The position numbers and the translations under genes were made by a program. From assembly GCF_019393635.1 (NCBI RefSeq), contig NC_057862.1:410172169-410236168 (forward strand): 64,000 bases of DNA, read 5' to 3'. This stretch comes from Dromiciops gliroides. Its lineage: Eukaryota > Chordata > Mammalia > Microbiotheria > Microbiotheriidae. Below the pieces are notes generated by a model that saw only the letters and a list, made by a program, of their open reading frames with translations, was not told where the DNA came from and searched no databases. Within the stretch, counting starts at the first letter, position 1. Every line of letters begins with the position of its first letter. Shown here in pieces: positions 32,825-44,292 of this stretch.

Positions 32825-32837
32825 CGCGTGCGCGTGC
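32788..32837. repeat. (TG)n plus CG-rich alternating tract
   Basis: About 15 TG units pass into alternating CG/CA with the perfect 14-bp palindrome gcgcacgcgtgcgc (32820-32833). This is fifty bases of unbroken purine-pyrimidine alternation. Confidence 0.95.
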
Positions 32838-32996
32838 TAGCACGTGCCCAGGCATACACACATATGTATAGATGTGAGACACACCACTATACATGAAGGA
32901 AAGGGCCCAGAATCTATTTGGGGTCAGATCACTTGGGGACAGAGACCTAGAATGGTTAACCATTGTGAGAAAATAATTATTAATAATGGATTTTGG

Positions 32997-33134
32997 AGGG
33001 CAGTTAGGTGGCTCAGTGGATAATGCATCGTCCTTGGATTCAGGAGGACCTGAGTTCAAATTCAGCCTCAGATACTTGACACTTACTGTGACCCTGAGCA
33101 AGTCACTTAACCCTCATTGTCTCCTCCCCCCCAA
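32997..33134 (+). mobile_element. CORE-SINE, CORE deletion
   Basis: Head gggcagttaggtggctcag. The CORE lacks agctgtg (ttactgtgaccctgag). The TSD aatggattt is at both ends. Confidence 0.9.
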
Positions 33135-33289
33135 AATGGATTTCTTGGGGGATGACCCAGAGATCACTTTCTCAGTCCTTTCTTCATTCCCCCCCCACTC
33201 CCCACTTCACCCCACCCCCACCCCCCTTCCTCTAGGAAGTCCAGTTCTCCTAGAGAAACTTCATTAAAACTCATCTGGGACAAACCAGG

Positions 33290-33663
33290 AACAAAAGGAA
33301 TGGAGATAGATTCTTTTGTCTAGATCTGGGACAGACTGGTTAAACCATATCTAGATAATGGACTCTGCTTAAAGCAATTTGAGTGAAGGTTTTTTGCATT
33401 CTTTTACCTGAGGTCATCTCTAGAGTTCAGTTTAATGTAGACCACCTTCAAGTCATGTCAACCAATGCAATGAATGGTGCTAACCAATTAGCTTTGATCA
33501 ATGTATGTGAACTGCCTCTATCAAAACAGGATCTTCTGGGATTCTAGGTCTTCTATCTCTTCTGGGTCTTGGGGGCTTTTCTGTTGGTTCTCTGAGACCA
33601 TAGGGTCTCTGTCTCTCTTGCTAGCTCTCTTGGGTTTCCTTGGGTCATTTGGGGCTTTTCTTC
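33290..33663 (+). mobile_element. Possible family D/C LTR remnant
   Basis: accaccttcaagtca, caaccaatg and gaactgcctctatc follow the order of landmarks in the solo LTR at 989-1406. Ends are not visible. It is abutted by LTR-A at 33664. Confidence 0.45.
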
Positions 33664-34521
33664 TGACGGAGGAGGCTAAAAAGGAATTAATAGACAGACC
33701 TAAGATCTGAGCTCTAAGACCAGAGTTCTAAAAAGGGTTAACCAATAACCTAAGACTTGAGTTATCAGTAGTATCTAAAAGGCTTAACAGATAAACTGAA
33801 GCTTGAGTCCTTATTAATAGTACATAAGGGGGGCAGCTAGGTGGCACAGTGGATAAAGCACCGGCCCTGGATTCAGGAGTACCTGAGTTCAAATCTGGTA
33901 CTTGACACTTAATAGCTGTGTGACCCTGGGCAAGTCACTTAACCCCCATTGCCCCGCAAAAAAAAAAAAAGTACCTAAAAGGGTTAATAGAGAAACTTAG
34001 GTTTGTGTTCTTACAGTAACCAAGAGGGTTTGAGTCCCTATCAACCAACACCATCAATAGAGACAGTAACTAGGGACCATTAACCATTAATAGCCATTAA
34101 TATTCCTAGGACACCTAGAAACCACATCTTAAGTAAAGAGATATCATAAACACAGAGACCCTCTGGGTCTGACAAGTTTAAGCACCTCTTTAGGAACATG
34201 CACAGAAAGGGTCCTCCAAGGAAAAAGGTACCTACCTTGGAGGTTGTCTTAGGATCCTAGGAAGTCCAAATTAGGATAAGACCTCCCATGAACCTCCCAC
34301 AAGGAGGAGATTAAGATAGTGAGGAGATAACCTACTTTTTATTTCTACAAATATAACCATTTTACTCTCCCTATTCAAGACACTTATCTCCTTGGTGCTC
34401 TCCCTGTGGTCATCACAGTATTTTAATAAAACTTGGGAAACCGAGTCACTGAATCTTGTAATTCCTTTGGGATGCCTCACGATAAATTTGATCAATTCAA
34501 TCCATCCCTATTACTACATCA
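33664..34521 (+). mobile_element. LTR, family 'A', plus strand
   Basis: Runs TGACGGAGGAGGC ... CCCTATTACTACATCA, with TAATAAAACTTGGG near 34425. A SINE sits at 33829-33970. It is in inverted orientation to the copy at 31276-32434. No TSD is readable (ttct/ctcc), so it may be a truncated provirus edge or rearranged. Confidence 0.8.
33829..33970 (+). mobile_element. CORE-SINE in LTR-A
   Basis: ggggggcagctaggtggcac to A12. Shortened in the middle (caaatctggtacttgacac). The TSD is approximately agtac(a/c)taa. Confidence 0.93.
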
Positions 34522-34681
34522 CTCCTACTCCTGCTAACTGGTATGCTGAAGCTCTCTCCCTGCTTTCTCTACCACATGGTCTGAGACCACAAGAAATTAG
34601 GGAGACACGTGGTCAATCTTTTACTAATATAATATTAATAAATTAATATGTGCTTATCCCAAACTGATAGCAATTACTTTT

Positions 34682-34817
34682 TTTTTTAGTGAGGCAATTG
34701 GGGGTTAAGTGCAGGGTCACACAGCTGGTAAGTGTTAAGTGTCTGAGGCTGGATTTGAACTCAGGTCCTCCTGAATCCAGGGCCAGTGCTCTATCCACTG
34801 TGCCACCTAGCTGCCCC
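34682..34817 (-). mobile_element. CORE-SINE with 7-bp CORE deletion
   Basis: gggggttaagtgcagggtc shows loss of acttgcc. The TSD tagcaattacttttt occurs before and after. Confidence 0.93.
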
Positions 34818-35094
34818 TAATAGCAATTACTTTTTAAAAAACACACCATGAATTGCCCAGCACGAGGAGAGGCTATGATGTATGGGGATTCAACCCTCTA
34901 AGGAAAATAACCACCAGAGGGAAAAGTAAAAAAGTGATCAATAGAGTAAATTAAAGGGGGGGGGGAATAATGAAATTACCAAAGGTCTCTGGAAGAAAAA
35001 ACTCCAATACTCCTGACCATAAGCAGATAAATCAACAGGGAAAACATTAACAGAAGAAAGAAATATAACTTGCAGACCTAGTAAACTAGTTCAG

Positions 35095-35301
35095 GTGTCT
35101 ATGAATAAAGGCTGCAAAACAAAGGGAAAAGATCCAACACTTGAGGAGACAGAAGATCCTATGGAATTTGAGGTGAGAGTGGAATTGATGGCCTTCACAG
35201 CAAAAACAATCAGCAGAATAGAAAAACTAGAATCCATGGTGACAAGTATCACTAAAGAAACAAAAGAGAGTACAATTAGGAATGCAAATACACTGAAGTG
35301 A
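35095..35301 (+). pseudogene. L1 ORF1 fragment
   Basis: A 68-codon frame with a charged heptad-like stretch (ISRIEKLESMVTSITKETKE) is typical of the ORF1p coiled coil. It stops before the RNA-recognition domain. Remnants in other frames follow to 35540. Confidence 0.7.
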
Positions 35302-35553
35302 AGGACAATCTCAAAGAAAAGAAGCAAAAACCAGTAACATTAAAAGAAAATATCTTCTTAAACAAAACATACTGATTTCAAAGACAGGATGCATAAAGAT
35401 AACTTAAGGATTATAGGTCTCCCAGAAGAGTACAAGTTAATAAAAAGAAAAAAAAGAAACAAGAAAAACAACCTGAACACCATAATGCAAGAAAATCTCT
35501 CAGAACTTCTGAACATAGAAAGGAAAATACCAGTTGTAAGAAGTCATAGATCT

Positions 35554-35704
35554 GGGGGCAGGTAGGTGGTTCAGTGGTTAGGGCACTGGCCCTGGATTCA
35601 GGAAGATCTGAGTTCAAATCCAACCTTAGACACTTGACACTTACTAGCTGTGTGACTCTGGGCAAGTCACTTAACCCTCATTGTCCCGCAAAAAAAAAAA
35701 AAAA
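35554..35704 (+). mobile_element. CORE-SINE in L1 ORF1
   Basis: gggggcaggtaggtggttc to A15, followed by gaagaagaagtcatagatc. The TSD agaagtcatagatc is present. Confidence 0.94.
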
Positions 35705-35739
35705 GAAGAAGAAGTCATAGATCATCTGAACCAGGGAAA

Positions 35740-36420
35740 GATAAAACATAGAAAGAAAATTGTAGGCAATGTCATTAGTGAGTATTGACTTAAACATTTT
35801 AAATAAAATCTCACCAAACAGACTACAGTGACTTTTCCAAGAAATCACTTATTATGACCAAGTAGAATTTTACAGCAGGGTTGCAAGGATGGTTTGATAT
35901 TAGGAAAACAATCAGTGTGATTAATCATTTTAAAAACCAAAACATCCAAAACCTCAATACATATAGAAAAAGCTTTTGATAAAGTACAATGCTTATTTAT
36001 GCTAAAACAAACAAAAACTCTACAAAATATAGGCATGGAAGGACTTATTAAAACAGTCATAAAAAGCATTTGTCTAAAACCAAAAGCAAATATCATATGA
36101 AATGGAAATACACTAGAACCTTTTCCAATTAATATGAACTTGAAACAAGGATGCCCACTTTCCCCACTATTTGATGTAGTTTTGGAATGCCAGCAATAGC
36201 CATGAAAAAAGAGAAAAATCAAATGTGTAAAGATAGATAAAGAGAAGATAAAAATGTTCCTATTTGCTAATGATATGATAATATACTTGGAAAATCCTAG
36301 GGAATTAGCAAAGATACTAATTGAGAAAACAGCTTCAGCAAAGTTGCAGGCTATGAAATAAACCTTCAAAACCCAACAGTAATTCTATAAAATAATGAAA
36401 AAAAAAACCCTACAAAAAGC
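35740..36420 (+). pseudogene. L1 ORF2 reverse-transcriptase fragment
   Basis: Frame-shifted pieces correspond to the L1 RT domain (IEKAFDKVQ-like, LKQGCPLSPLLF-like). The catalytic FADD box reads F-A-N-D at about 36265, so the first catalytic Asp is Asn. Confidence 0.8.
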
Positions 36421-36689
36421 AATAATAGAAAAGGAATTTCCTCTTCAAATAACTACAAAATTAATAAAGTATTTGGAGACTGGTCTACCAAAACACACAA
36501 AAGACTTCTAGATTAAATTACAAAATTTTCTTTAAAAAAATAAAGAACAATTTAAATAGCTGGAGGAATATTTTGGTGCTTATGGCTAGGCCATGCCGAT
36601 ATAATAAAAATTATTATAATTAATTAAATTAAATTAAAATTAATTAATTAAAAGTTGTGAAGTAATCTGAGTTAATTTATACTTTATGT

Positions 36690-36838
36690 TTTTGGTTCTT
36701 TTTTACAAGGCAATTGGGGTTAAGAGACTTGCCAAGGGTCACATAGCTAGTAAGTGTTAAGTGTCTGAGGCCAGATTTGGACTCAGGTCCTCCTGAATCC
36801 AGGGCTAGTACTCTATCCACTTTGACACCTAGCTGCCC
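36690..36838 (-). mobile_element. CORE-SINE in L1
   Basis: Reverse copy with the TSD agttaatttatactttat on both sides (about 36670, 36840). The CORE reads gacttgccaagggtcacat. Confidence 0.93.
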
Positions 36839-37576
36839 CAGTTAATTTATACTTTAAATGCTATGCCAATCAAATTACCAAAGGTATACTTTATTGAACT
36901 TGATAATATAATAACAACAAAATTCATTTGAAAAAACAAAAGATCTAGAATGTCAAGGGAATTGATTAAGGGGAATAACATTTCCAGACTTCAAACTATA
37001 TTATAAAGCAGCAGTCATGAAAACCATATAGTACTGGTTAAAAAGTAGAGAGATAATCCAATGGAACAGACTAGCTAAGCAAGAATAAAAAACAACAGAA
37101 CTCAATAACTGAATGTTTGATGAAGTGGAAAACAAAAATTAACCTAGGCAGGATAAAGCTCCTCATTTGATAAAAAGTGCTGGGAAAACTGGAATGTAGT
37201 CTCGTAGCAATTGGGCTTTGGTCAACACCTTGTACCATATTTGAAAATATTCTAAATATATACATGACTGTAACATTGAAGATCAGACTATAAAAAAAAA
37301 CTAGAAGAGAAGCAGATCATATAGTTCTCACAGCTTAACAAAACAAGAATTAGAGGCAGTTATAACGGATAAAAGAGATAATTTTGATTTCATGAAACTG
37401 AAAAGCTTTTGCACAGACAAAATTAATGCTCCTATGATAAAAAGGGAAGCAGTCAAATGGGGAAATAAACTTTGTACCAGATTTTTCTGATAAGAGTTTG
37501 GTATCCAAGATATATAAATAATTAATAAATATGTATAAGACTAACCAAATAGATAAGTGGTCAAAAGATATGAATA

Positions 37577-37710
37577 GGGGCAGCTAGATGGTGCAGTGGA
37601 TAGAGCACTGGCCCTGGATTCAGGAGTACCTGAGTTCAAATCTGGCATCAGACACTTAACACTTACTAGCTGTGTGACTTAACCCCAATTGCCTCACCAA
37701 AAAAAAAAAA
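37577..37710 (+). mobile_element. CORE-SINE with 14-bp CORE deletion
   Basis: gctgtgtgacttaacccca lacks the ccctgggcaagtca block. The TSD aaaagatatgaatag is on each side. Confidence 0.94.
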
Positions 37711-38688
37711 GATATGAATAGTTTTCAAAAGAATTGCAAAACATTTGCAACCACATGAAAGAATGCTCCAAATCACTAATAACAAGAAAAATGAATGTAA
37801 ATCATAACAGCCCTAAAGTTTCACCCCATATCCTGCAAATCGGCAAATGACAAAAAAAAAATTACAATAGCCAATGTCAGAGAGTTTGTGGGATGATAGG
37901 CACACTAATACATTTTTGATGGAGCTGTGAAATGGTACAACCATTTTGGAAGGTATTTTGGAATTATGTAAATAAAGTGACTTAAAATGTACATGTGTTT
38001 GATCTAGAAATTCTTCTACTAGGTTATATCCCAAGTAGATCATTGATAAGTAGAAAGTCCCTATATATACCAAAGTATTTATAGCAATGCTTTTTGTGAT
38101 AGCTAAGAATTAGAAACAAAGTAGATGTTCCTTAACTGGAGAACAGTTAAACAAAATGTGGTAGATATATGTAATGGAATATTACTGTGCTGTAAAAAAT
38201 GATGTGACGAATACAGAAAAGCATGGCAAGATTACACAAGTGGGTTCAGAGTGAAATAAGCAGAGAAAACAATGTATATGATGACTACAACAATGTAAAT
38301 AGAAAAAGAAACATACATAAAAATAAAAAGTGAATGTAACAAAATTATAAACATCAAGTGTGACTTGAATAGAGATATGAGATGACACAGCCAGCTAACC
38401 TTTTCATGGAGCTGGGAGGTCCATAAGTGTTATACATTGTACAAAGTTTTGGTTTTTAGTGCACTGATCAATTGTGCTATTCTTTTCCCTTTTTTTTGTT
38501 ATGTCTTTTAAAAATATTATTTTTCATATGAAATGACTCTTTGGGAAGGGGGAGGGGACACTGGGGATTACTCCAATGATGTAAAAAGCAGAAAATTTTG
38601 AAAAACATCTGATTTTAAATAAACAGACAAATAAATAAACATGAGAGTACAGAATCACCCAGGAGGAAGGTGAAATTCCTTCTATTAG

Positions 38689-39728
38689 TGTGGAAATATT
38701 TTTGAAGACTAGGCCTAATTTGGGGGGCTAATCTGACTGGGGTACTTAATCTGGGACTGTTGACTATTTGGCTATCTGACTGCGTTTAATTTAATATGGG
38801 CCGTTTATAAAGTTCCACCACGCTGCTCCACTCCCAAATCGATAAGCAAAATATTAAGAAGCATCTTAACTAAAGAATCAAAGCAGAGTTTATTTATGAG
38901 ATACTATTTAAAATTAAGAATACAGGGAAATAAAATGTACAACCTGAATGCTTTCCTGCAGTCTCTTTCCTACCTGCTGTGCTTTGAACTTTTTGAATGC
39001 AATAAGGGCCTTAGCTGCCTGCCTCTCACCTCAGGGTACTCAGGTCCTTTATTCTAACTCCGAGCCCCTTTCACTTTGTAAATACCCTCACTTCTAACTT
39101 TCCTCTCCTTACTGCCACTGCTGAACCCCTGTGTTTCTCTCTCACCGACCTTATGACCTTCTGTCTGTCTGCTCTGTCAGTCTGCCCTTCGGCCTCTCTT
39201 TTCTCTGTTCCTAGTCCTTCTCATCTTCTCCTGCCTCCTTGTAGCTCCGTCTCTACTCCCCGCACTCCAACCTTTCTAATCTTGTCAGCCGCAGCTTGAC
39301 CACTCCTCTGCCTCATCTCATCCCTCTGAACAGATCCGTCCTTGTCTGCTCCCCCCCACCCCTGCCTTGCTGTCTAACTCCCAGGTCTATATATACACCT
39401 TTTCTTCTCCCCACTCAAATCTCGGGGCTTCCTGTGCCCCCACAGACCAAGCTAATCCTCCAGTCAGGGCTGTGGCTGGTGGGGGGGGCGGTGCGCTCCC
39501 ATCTCATAGGCCTTAGCACAGGCTATCTGGGATCTTTTGTATAGCTCCACTCAGGTCAGAGGGTACTGGGGGCTTTCTTCCCCCAGCTGTCTGACCTGGT
39601 GTCTTGTACAGTCCACGGGGCTTTATGGCTCAGCTGGAGCAGAGGGGGAGGGGAAGAGACCCTGAAGGCTTAAGGCTTTCCAATCTCAGCCCAAAGGTAG
39701 GGTCCCCAAATCAAAATAAATTTCCACA
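38689..39728 (-). mobile_element. Long LTR, family 'F'
   Basis: The ends are inverted (tgtggaaat ... atttccaca) over 1040 bp. On the minus strand it has TATATATAGACC (about 39391-39402) and AATAAACTCTGC (about 38884-38895) in U3-to-R order, plus a long pyrimidine-rich tract on the plus strand. The flanks ttag/gtag match 3 of 4. The conserved acaacctga block near 38940 is shared with the LTR at 23509. Confidence 0.78.
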
Positions 39729-40484
39729 GTAGGAAGAAAAACTCACAATAAAAAATAAAAGCCAACTATTAGCATTTGAATAACAATTTGTCCCCCAAAT
39801 CCAGTTCTTTTTTGTGTATGTCTTTCTTCTACCATGGAAGTGGAGTGGGCCTTGACCTATTCCTGGCTATGTTAGAGAGCTTCCAAGGCCCTCACAACCA
39901 TTTTGGATGGCCTCTTGAGAAACTTGTGAGAAGAGTGAAGGAGGAAGTGTCCAGGCAGAAATCATCTTTTAGAAGGGCCTGAGATACTGTTTATGGAGCC
40001 AAAGCTTCTTGAAGGGCATGGCAAGAGAGAATTATGACTTATAAGAGACCTAAGAGAAGGTTGTGTGAAAATGAGGAATTGGTATGAACCATCTGGGGCC
40101 CTTGGGGAGCTCTCAAATACCATCCCTTTGGCTTTCTGATGTTTAAAGAATGATTTAAGGAGTTAAGAAACCTGGGATTGAATCCAGGTCCTGTCATTAA
40201 CAGACTATTTGACCTCAGAGGAGTTCATTGCATTTTAAGGTTGACAAAGCATTTTAATAATACATAATCTAATGTATGAATGAAACAACAACCCTGCCAT
40301 ATAGGTGCTATAAAAATTATTATCCCCATTTTACAGATAACGAAACTTTGACTCTAAGCCCAACAATAACACACCACACCGCAGCTCGAAAAACCCCTAA
40401 AATATACCAAAATGAAAAACTCAAATGGAAAAGCTGATCTATAGAATCCATAAAAATTTACCAATTCAATGTGATTTAACAAAC
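39729..40484. other. Unassigned with a MIR
   Basis: A reversed MIR lies at about 40225-40345 (gacaaagcattttaataata, ttatccccattttacagata). The rest shows nothing I recognise. Confidence 0.5.
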
Positions 40485-41400
40485 ATTAAGTCAATCAATC
40501 AATAAACATTTATTAAGTGCTTACTTAGCACTGTGCTAAGTGCTGGGGATACAAAAAGAGGCAAAAGACAACTCCTGCCTTCAAGGAGCTTACAGTCTAA
40601 TGAAGGAGAAAACACACATAAATTTATACAAAGCTAGCTATATACAGGATAAATAGAAAATAATTAACAGAGGGACAGACTAGAGAAACAGATTAAGAGG
40701 AGCTGGGGAAGGCTTCTAGTAAAAAATGGGATTTTAGTTGGGACTTAAAGGAAGCCAGGGAGGTCAGTAGTTGGAATGGAAGAGGGAGAGTGTTCCATGC
40801 CATGGCAGACAGCCAGAGAAAATGCCCAGAGCTGAGAGATGGAGTGTCTTGTTTGTGGAATAGCCAGGAGGCCAGTGCCACTGGATCAAAAAGTACATGT
40901 TGAGGATTAAGTTTAAGTAGACTGGAAAGGTAGAAGGAGGTTAGGTTATGAAGGGCCTTGAATACCAAACAGAACATGTTGTATTTGATCCTGGGGTCAA
41001 TAGGAAGCCACTGCAATTTATTGAGTGGGGGATGGGGGAGTGACACAATCAGACATGTATTTTAGTAAAATCACTTTAGTGTCTGAATAGATGATGGATT
41101 AGAGTGGGGAGAGACTTGAGGCAAGCAGACCCAACAGCAGGCTAATGCAATAATCCAAGAGTGAGGTGATACGATCCTGCATTAGAGCGGCTTATTTAAG
41201 AGATGTTACAAAAGTGAAATTGGCAAGCATTGGCAACCAATTGGATAGTGATGAGTAGAGGATAATTCCTAGGTTGCAAGTTTGAGCAACTGGGAGGATG
41301 CTATTGCCCTCTATGGTAATTGGAAAGGTCAGAGAAGAGGAGGGTTTTGGGGAAAGATAATGACTTTGGACATATTGAGTTTAAGATATCTACTGGGTAT

Positions 41401-41985
41401 TCCAAGGGGCAGGGGGTGGGCTTTAGACTTTCCCAGAGGGCCAAAGGGTTTCATAACAGAAATAAGGTAAAGAACCTTTGATCTAGCCCAACCTCTCCAT
41501 TTTCTAGGTAAAGAACTTTGGTTTCACAACCTGCCAATGTACTTATCATGTAATAGTATGTGTAATATCCAGTAGAATGTGAGCTCCTAGAGGAGGGGGA
41601 TCATCTCATCTTTGTATTTGTATCTCTACTGCCTAGTATAAAAGTGAAAAGTGCTGGAACCAGCTCTAACCAACTCATGAGAGCTGATTGTTGGATTTTC
41701 AGTGTGGACATTTGCATCTCAGAAATCCCCTATAAACCAGTACTTGATTTATTATATTGTTGATAGTCTAGGCTTGGGAACGTGATAGAGAGAACATTAC
41801 TGGTACCAACTGGACTTAGAAGTGTGCTGTGTATACATGTTTTTGAGAGCTTCTTGTTAAACATTTACCACCACACACTGTATGTAGATGCTGAATAAAT
41901 GTCTACTGAATCAAATTATAGTTATCTATGCTTGTACACTACCCTCACAATAAACCATGAGTTATATGAGGGCCAAAAAAAAAAA
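41401..41985 (+). mobile_element. Retrocopied poly(A) transcript of unknown origin
   Basis: A 585-bp insert in the L2. It ends AATAAA (41949-41954), then about 18 bases, then A12. It is flanked by the direct repeat aagatatctactgggtat / aagatgtctactgggcat (41383-41400, 41985-42002). These are the marks of L1-mediated insertion of a polyadenylated RNA. It contains an L2-like 3' piece (gtgagctcctagaggagg) and the unnamed repeat also found at 10545. There is no coding frame, so it is probably a 3' UTR or non-coding transcript, 5'-truncated. Confidence 0.75.
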
Positions 41986-42718
41986 AGATGTCTACTGGGC
42001 ATCTAGTCTGAGATCTCTGAAGGCAGTTGGAGATGTGAGGTTGGAGGTCAGTAGAAAGAATGGGGGGAAAAGGTATATGTGAGAATCATCAGCATAGAAA
42101 TGGTTATTAAAATCCATGGGAGCTGATGAGATCACCAAGTCAAATAATATGGAGGGAGAAGACACAAGGGCCCAGGGCAGAGCCCTGAAGGGCATCTGTG
42201 GCTAGAGGGTGTGATCTGGAGGAGGATCCAGCAAAGGAGACAGAGAAGGAGCAGTTAGATGGGTAGGAGGAGAATCAGGAGAGCGAGAAAGGTGTTCCAG
42301 AAACCCTGCAGAGAACAGAGTATCAAGGAAAAGTGGTCAACATTGACCAAAGGCTGCAGAGAGGTCAAGGAGAATGAAGACAGCGAAAAGGCCATTGGAT
42401 TTGGCAACTAAGAGATCATTAGTAACCTTGGAGAGAAAAAGAACAGTCTCAAAAGAATGATATGGTCAGAAGCTGAATTGTAAGGGGTTAATGAGAGGGG
42501 GAGAGGAGGGAAAGTAGAAAAGTCTGGAAGTCTATGCCTATTGTACACAGTCCTTTTGAGGAATTCAGTTACAAAGAGCAGAAGAGATGTACAGGACATA
42601 GGTAAGGATCGAGTGAGGTTTTTTTCAGAATTGGGGAGACGTGGGCATATTTTTAAGGAAGAGAGAATTCTCTAGCAGATAGGGTGAGATTGAAAATAAG
42701 TGAAAGAACTGGGGGGGT

Positions 42719-42871
42719 GGGGCAGATAGGTGGCTCAGTGGATAGAGCACTGGCCCTGAATTCTGGAGGACCTGAGTTCAAATGTGACCTCAGACACTTT
42801 ACTAGCTGTGTGACCCTGGGCAAGTCACTTAACCCTCATTGCCCTGGAAGAAAGAAAGAAAGAAAGAAGGA

Positions 42872-42943
<72 letters not shown>

Positions 42944-42971
42944 AGGAAGGAAGGAAAGAAGGAAAGAAAGA
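42719..42971 (+). mobile_element. CORE-SINE with (GAAA)n tail
   Basis: The body runs ggggcagataggtggctc to cattgccctgg. The tail is about 30 GAAA units with GGAA variants (42847-42970). The TSD is approximately gaaagaactgg. The lysine-rich frames across it are not genes. Confidence 0.94.
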
Positions 42972-43367
42972 ACTGGAATGATAGAAGGGGCAATCTGTGG
43001 AGGAGATCAGATGGAATGGGATCATTTGAACAAGTAGAGGGGTTAGCCTTGGCAAAGAGTAAAGCCATTGCATTGCATTAGAAAGGCATGAGAGAAGAGA
43101 AAGTGACAGAAGGCATCTCATTGAAAGGAAATTAGGGAAAAGAGGGAGCACTTGGTGAATGGCCTCATTCCCGCTCCCTCCCCCTCCCCCCCCCCCAAAT
43201 AGGAGGCAAGGTTCTTAGCAGCCATGTGAGGTTTGAGGAGGGATGAAAATCATTTTTCCTTTTAGAAAAGTAAGTAGAACAAAGACCTAATTTCCAGAAA
43301 ATGAATCAAGGGTGATAACCAAACTTAACTCTTCCCTCTCCAACCCCTTAAAGTGAATGGTACACTG

Positions 43368-43516
43368 GGGCAGCTAGGTGGCGCAGTGGATAAAGCATCG
43401 GCCTTGGATTCAGGAGTACCTGAGTTCAAATCCAGCCTCAGACACTTGACACTTACTAGCTGTGTGACCCTGGGCAAGTCACTTAACCCCCATTGCCCCG
43501 CAAAAAAAAAAAAAAG
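43368..43516 (+). mobile_element. CORE-SINE
   Basis: ggggcagctaggtggcgcag to A14. The TSD aagtgaatggtacactg / aagcgaatggtacactg differs by one base, so it is among the younger inserts. Confidence 0.96.
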
Positions 43517-43864
43517 CGAATGGTACACTGACCCATCTGAGAGCAGTGTCTTCTTTTTCATTCATTATAGACAGGAAGGAAGTCCTTTCAGTCTTGTAGG
43601 TGAGAGGCCAAGGAGGGAATCCTGTTACTCTCAAACTGTATTTGAACATATAATGATCTTTTCCTTGTTCAATATTCCTATAAATGTTACCTCAAATCAT
43701 ATTGGGGGTAGGGAGATATCAGAGTATTAATATTCATTTTCTTCAACATGTTCTAGACATTATTCCAGACTCTGGGGATAAAAAGACCAAAACCTGGAAA
43801 GTTTCCGTCCTCTGGAAGAATACAAAATAGTCTCAGATAAAGAGATACAAAGTACATAGAAAGT

Positions 43865-44048
43865 AATGAAGTAGTGGAGTGCCGTGCAATAGAAAGAATA
43901 CTGGATATGGAGTCAGAGACTCTTGGTTCAAATTTCAGTCTTGGCATTTATTATGTAATCTTGGGCAAGTCATTTAACCCCTTGGGGCCTCAATTTCTTC
44001 ATGTGTAAAATGAGGGGCTAAGTCAATGTACCTTCCACTACTAAATTT
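43865..44048 (+). mobile_element. MIR-family SINE (MON1-like)
   Basis: Forward element: gaatactggatatggagtca, ggttcaaatttcagtctt, gtgtaaaatgaggggct. Confidence 0.78.
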
Positions 44049-44049
44049 A

Positions 44050-44292
44050 AGGTGTCTAAGAGAATAGAGCACTAGGCTTGGAATCAGGAAGATGTTCTTC
44101 TGAGAACAAATTTGGCCTCAGACATTTACTGTGATCCTGGGCAAGTCACTTAACCCTGTTTGCCTCAGTTTCCTCATCTGTAAGATGAGATGGAGAAGGA
44201 AATGGCAAACCACTCCTGTATCTTTGCCAAGAAAATTCCAAATGGGGTCACAAAGAACCAGACACAACTGAAATGACCAAACAACAACAAAA
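44050..44292 (+). mobile_element. Mar1-type SINE
   Basis: Ends gtcacaaagaaccagacac ... aacaacaaca. Abuts the preceding MIR-family element and lacks the first part of the tRNA head. Confidence 0.85.

Larger units (their letters stand above)
34950..38640 (+). mobile_element. L1, internally deleted and decayed
   Basis: Plus-strand L1 with an ORF1 part (35095-35540), an ORF2 part beginning just before the reverse transcriptase (about 35740), a long C-terminal region (to about 38400) and an A-rich end (aaataaacagacaaataaa, 38618-38640). The ORF2 endonuclease domain is missing. Three CORE-SINEs have inserted. All frames are interrupted. Confidence 0.9.
40485..43150 (-). mobile_element. LINE-2 (CR1 clade), minus strand
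   Basis: The 3' terminus lies at 40485 (aatcaataaacatttattaa reversed L2 tail). The RT block sits at about 42195-41992 (YADDSHIYL, with ALPWAL from GVPQGSVLGP). The linker is at about 43070. It is interrupted by a poly(A) retrocopy (41401-41985) and a SINE (42719-42971). The YADD residues survive but the frame is broken. Confidence 0.85.

Noticed and set aside
35845..36369. 174-codon minus-strand frame
   Set aside because: It is antisense to the L1 reverse-transcriptase region. A-rich sense DNA leaves few stops on the complement.
42684..43081. Lysine/glutamate-rich frames of 80-117 codons
   Set aside because: Produced by the GAAA tail of a CORE-SINE in three frames at once.
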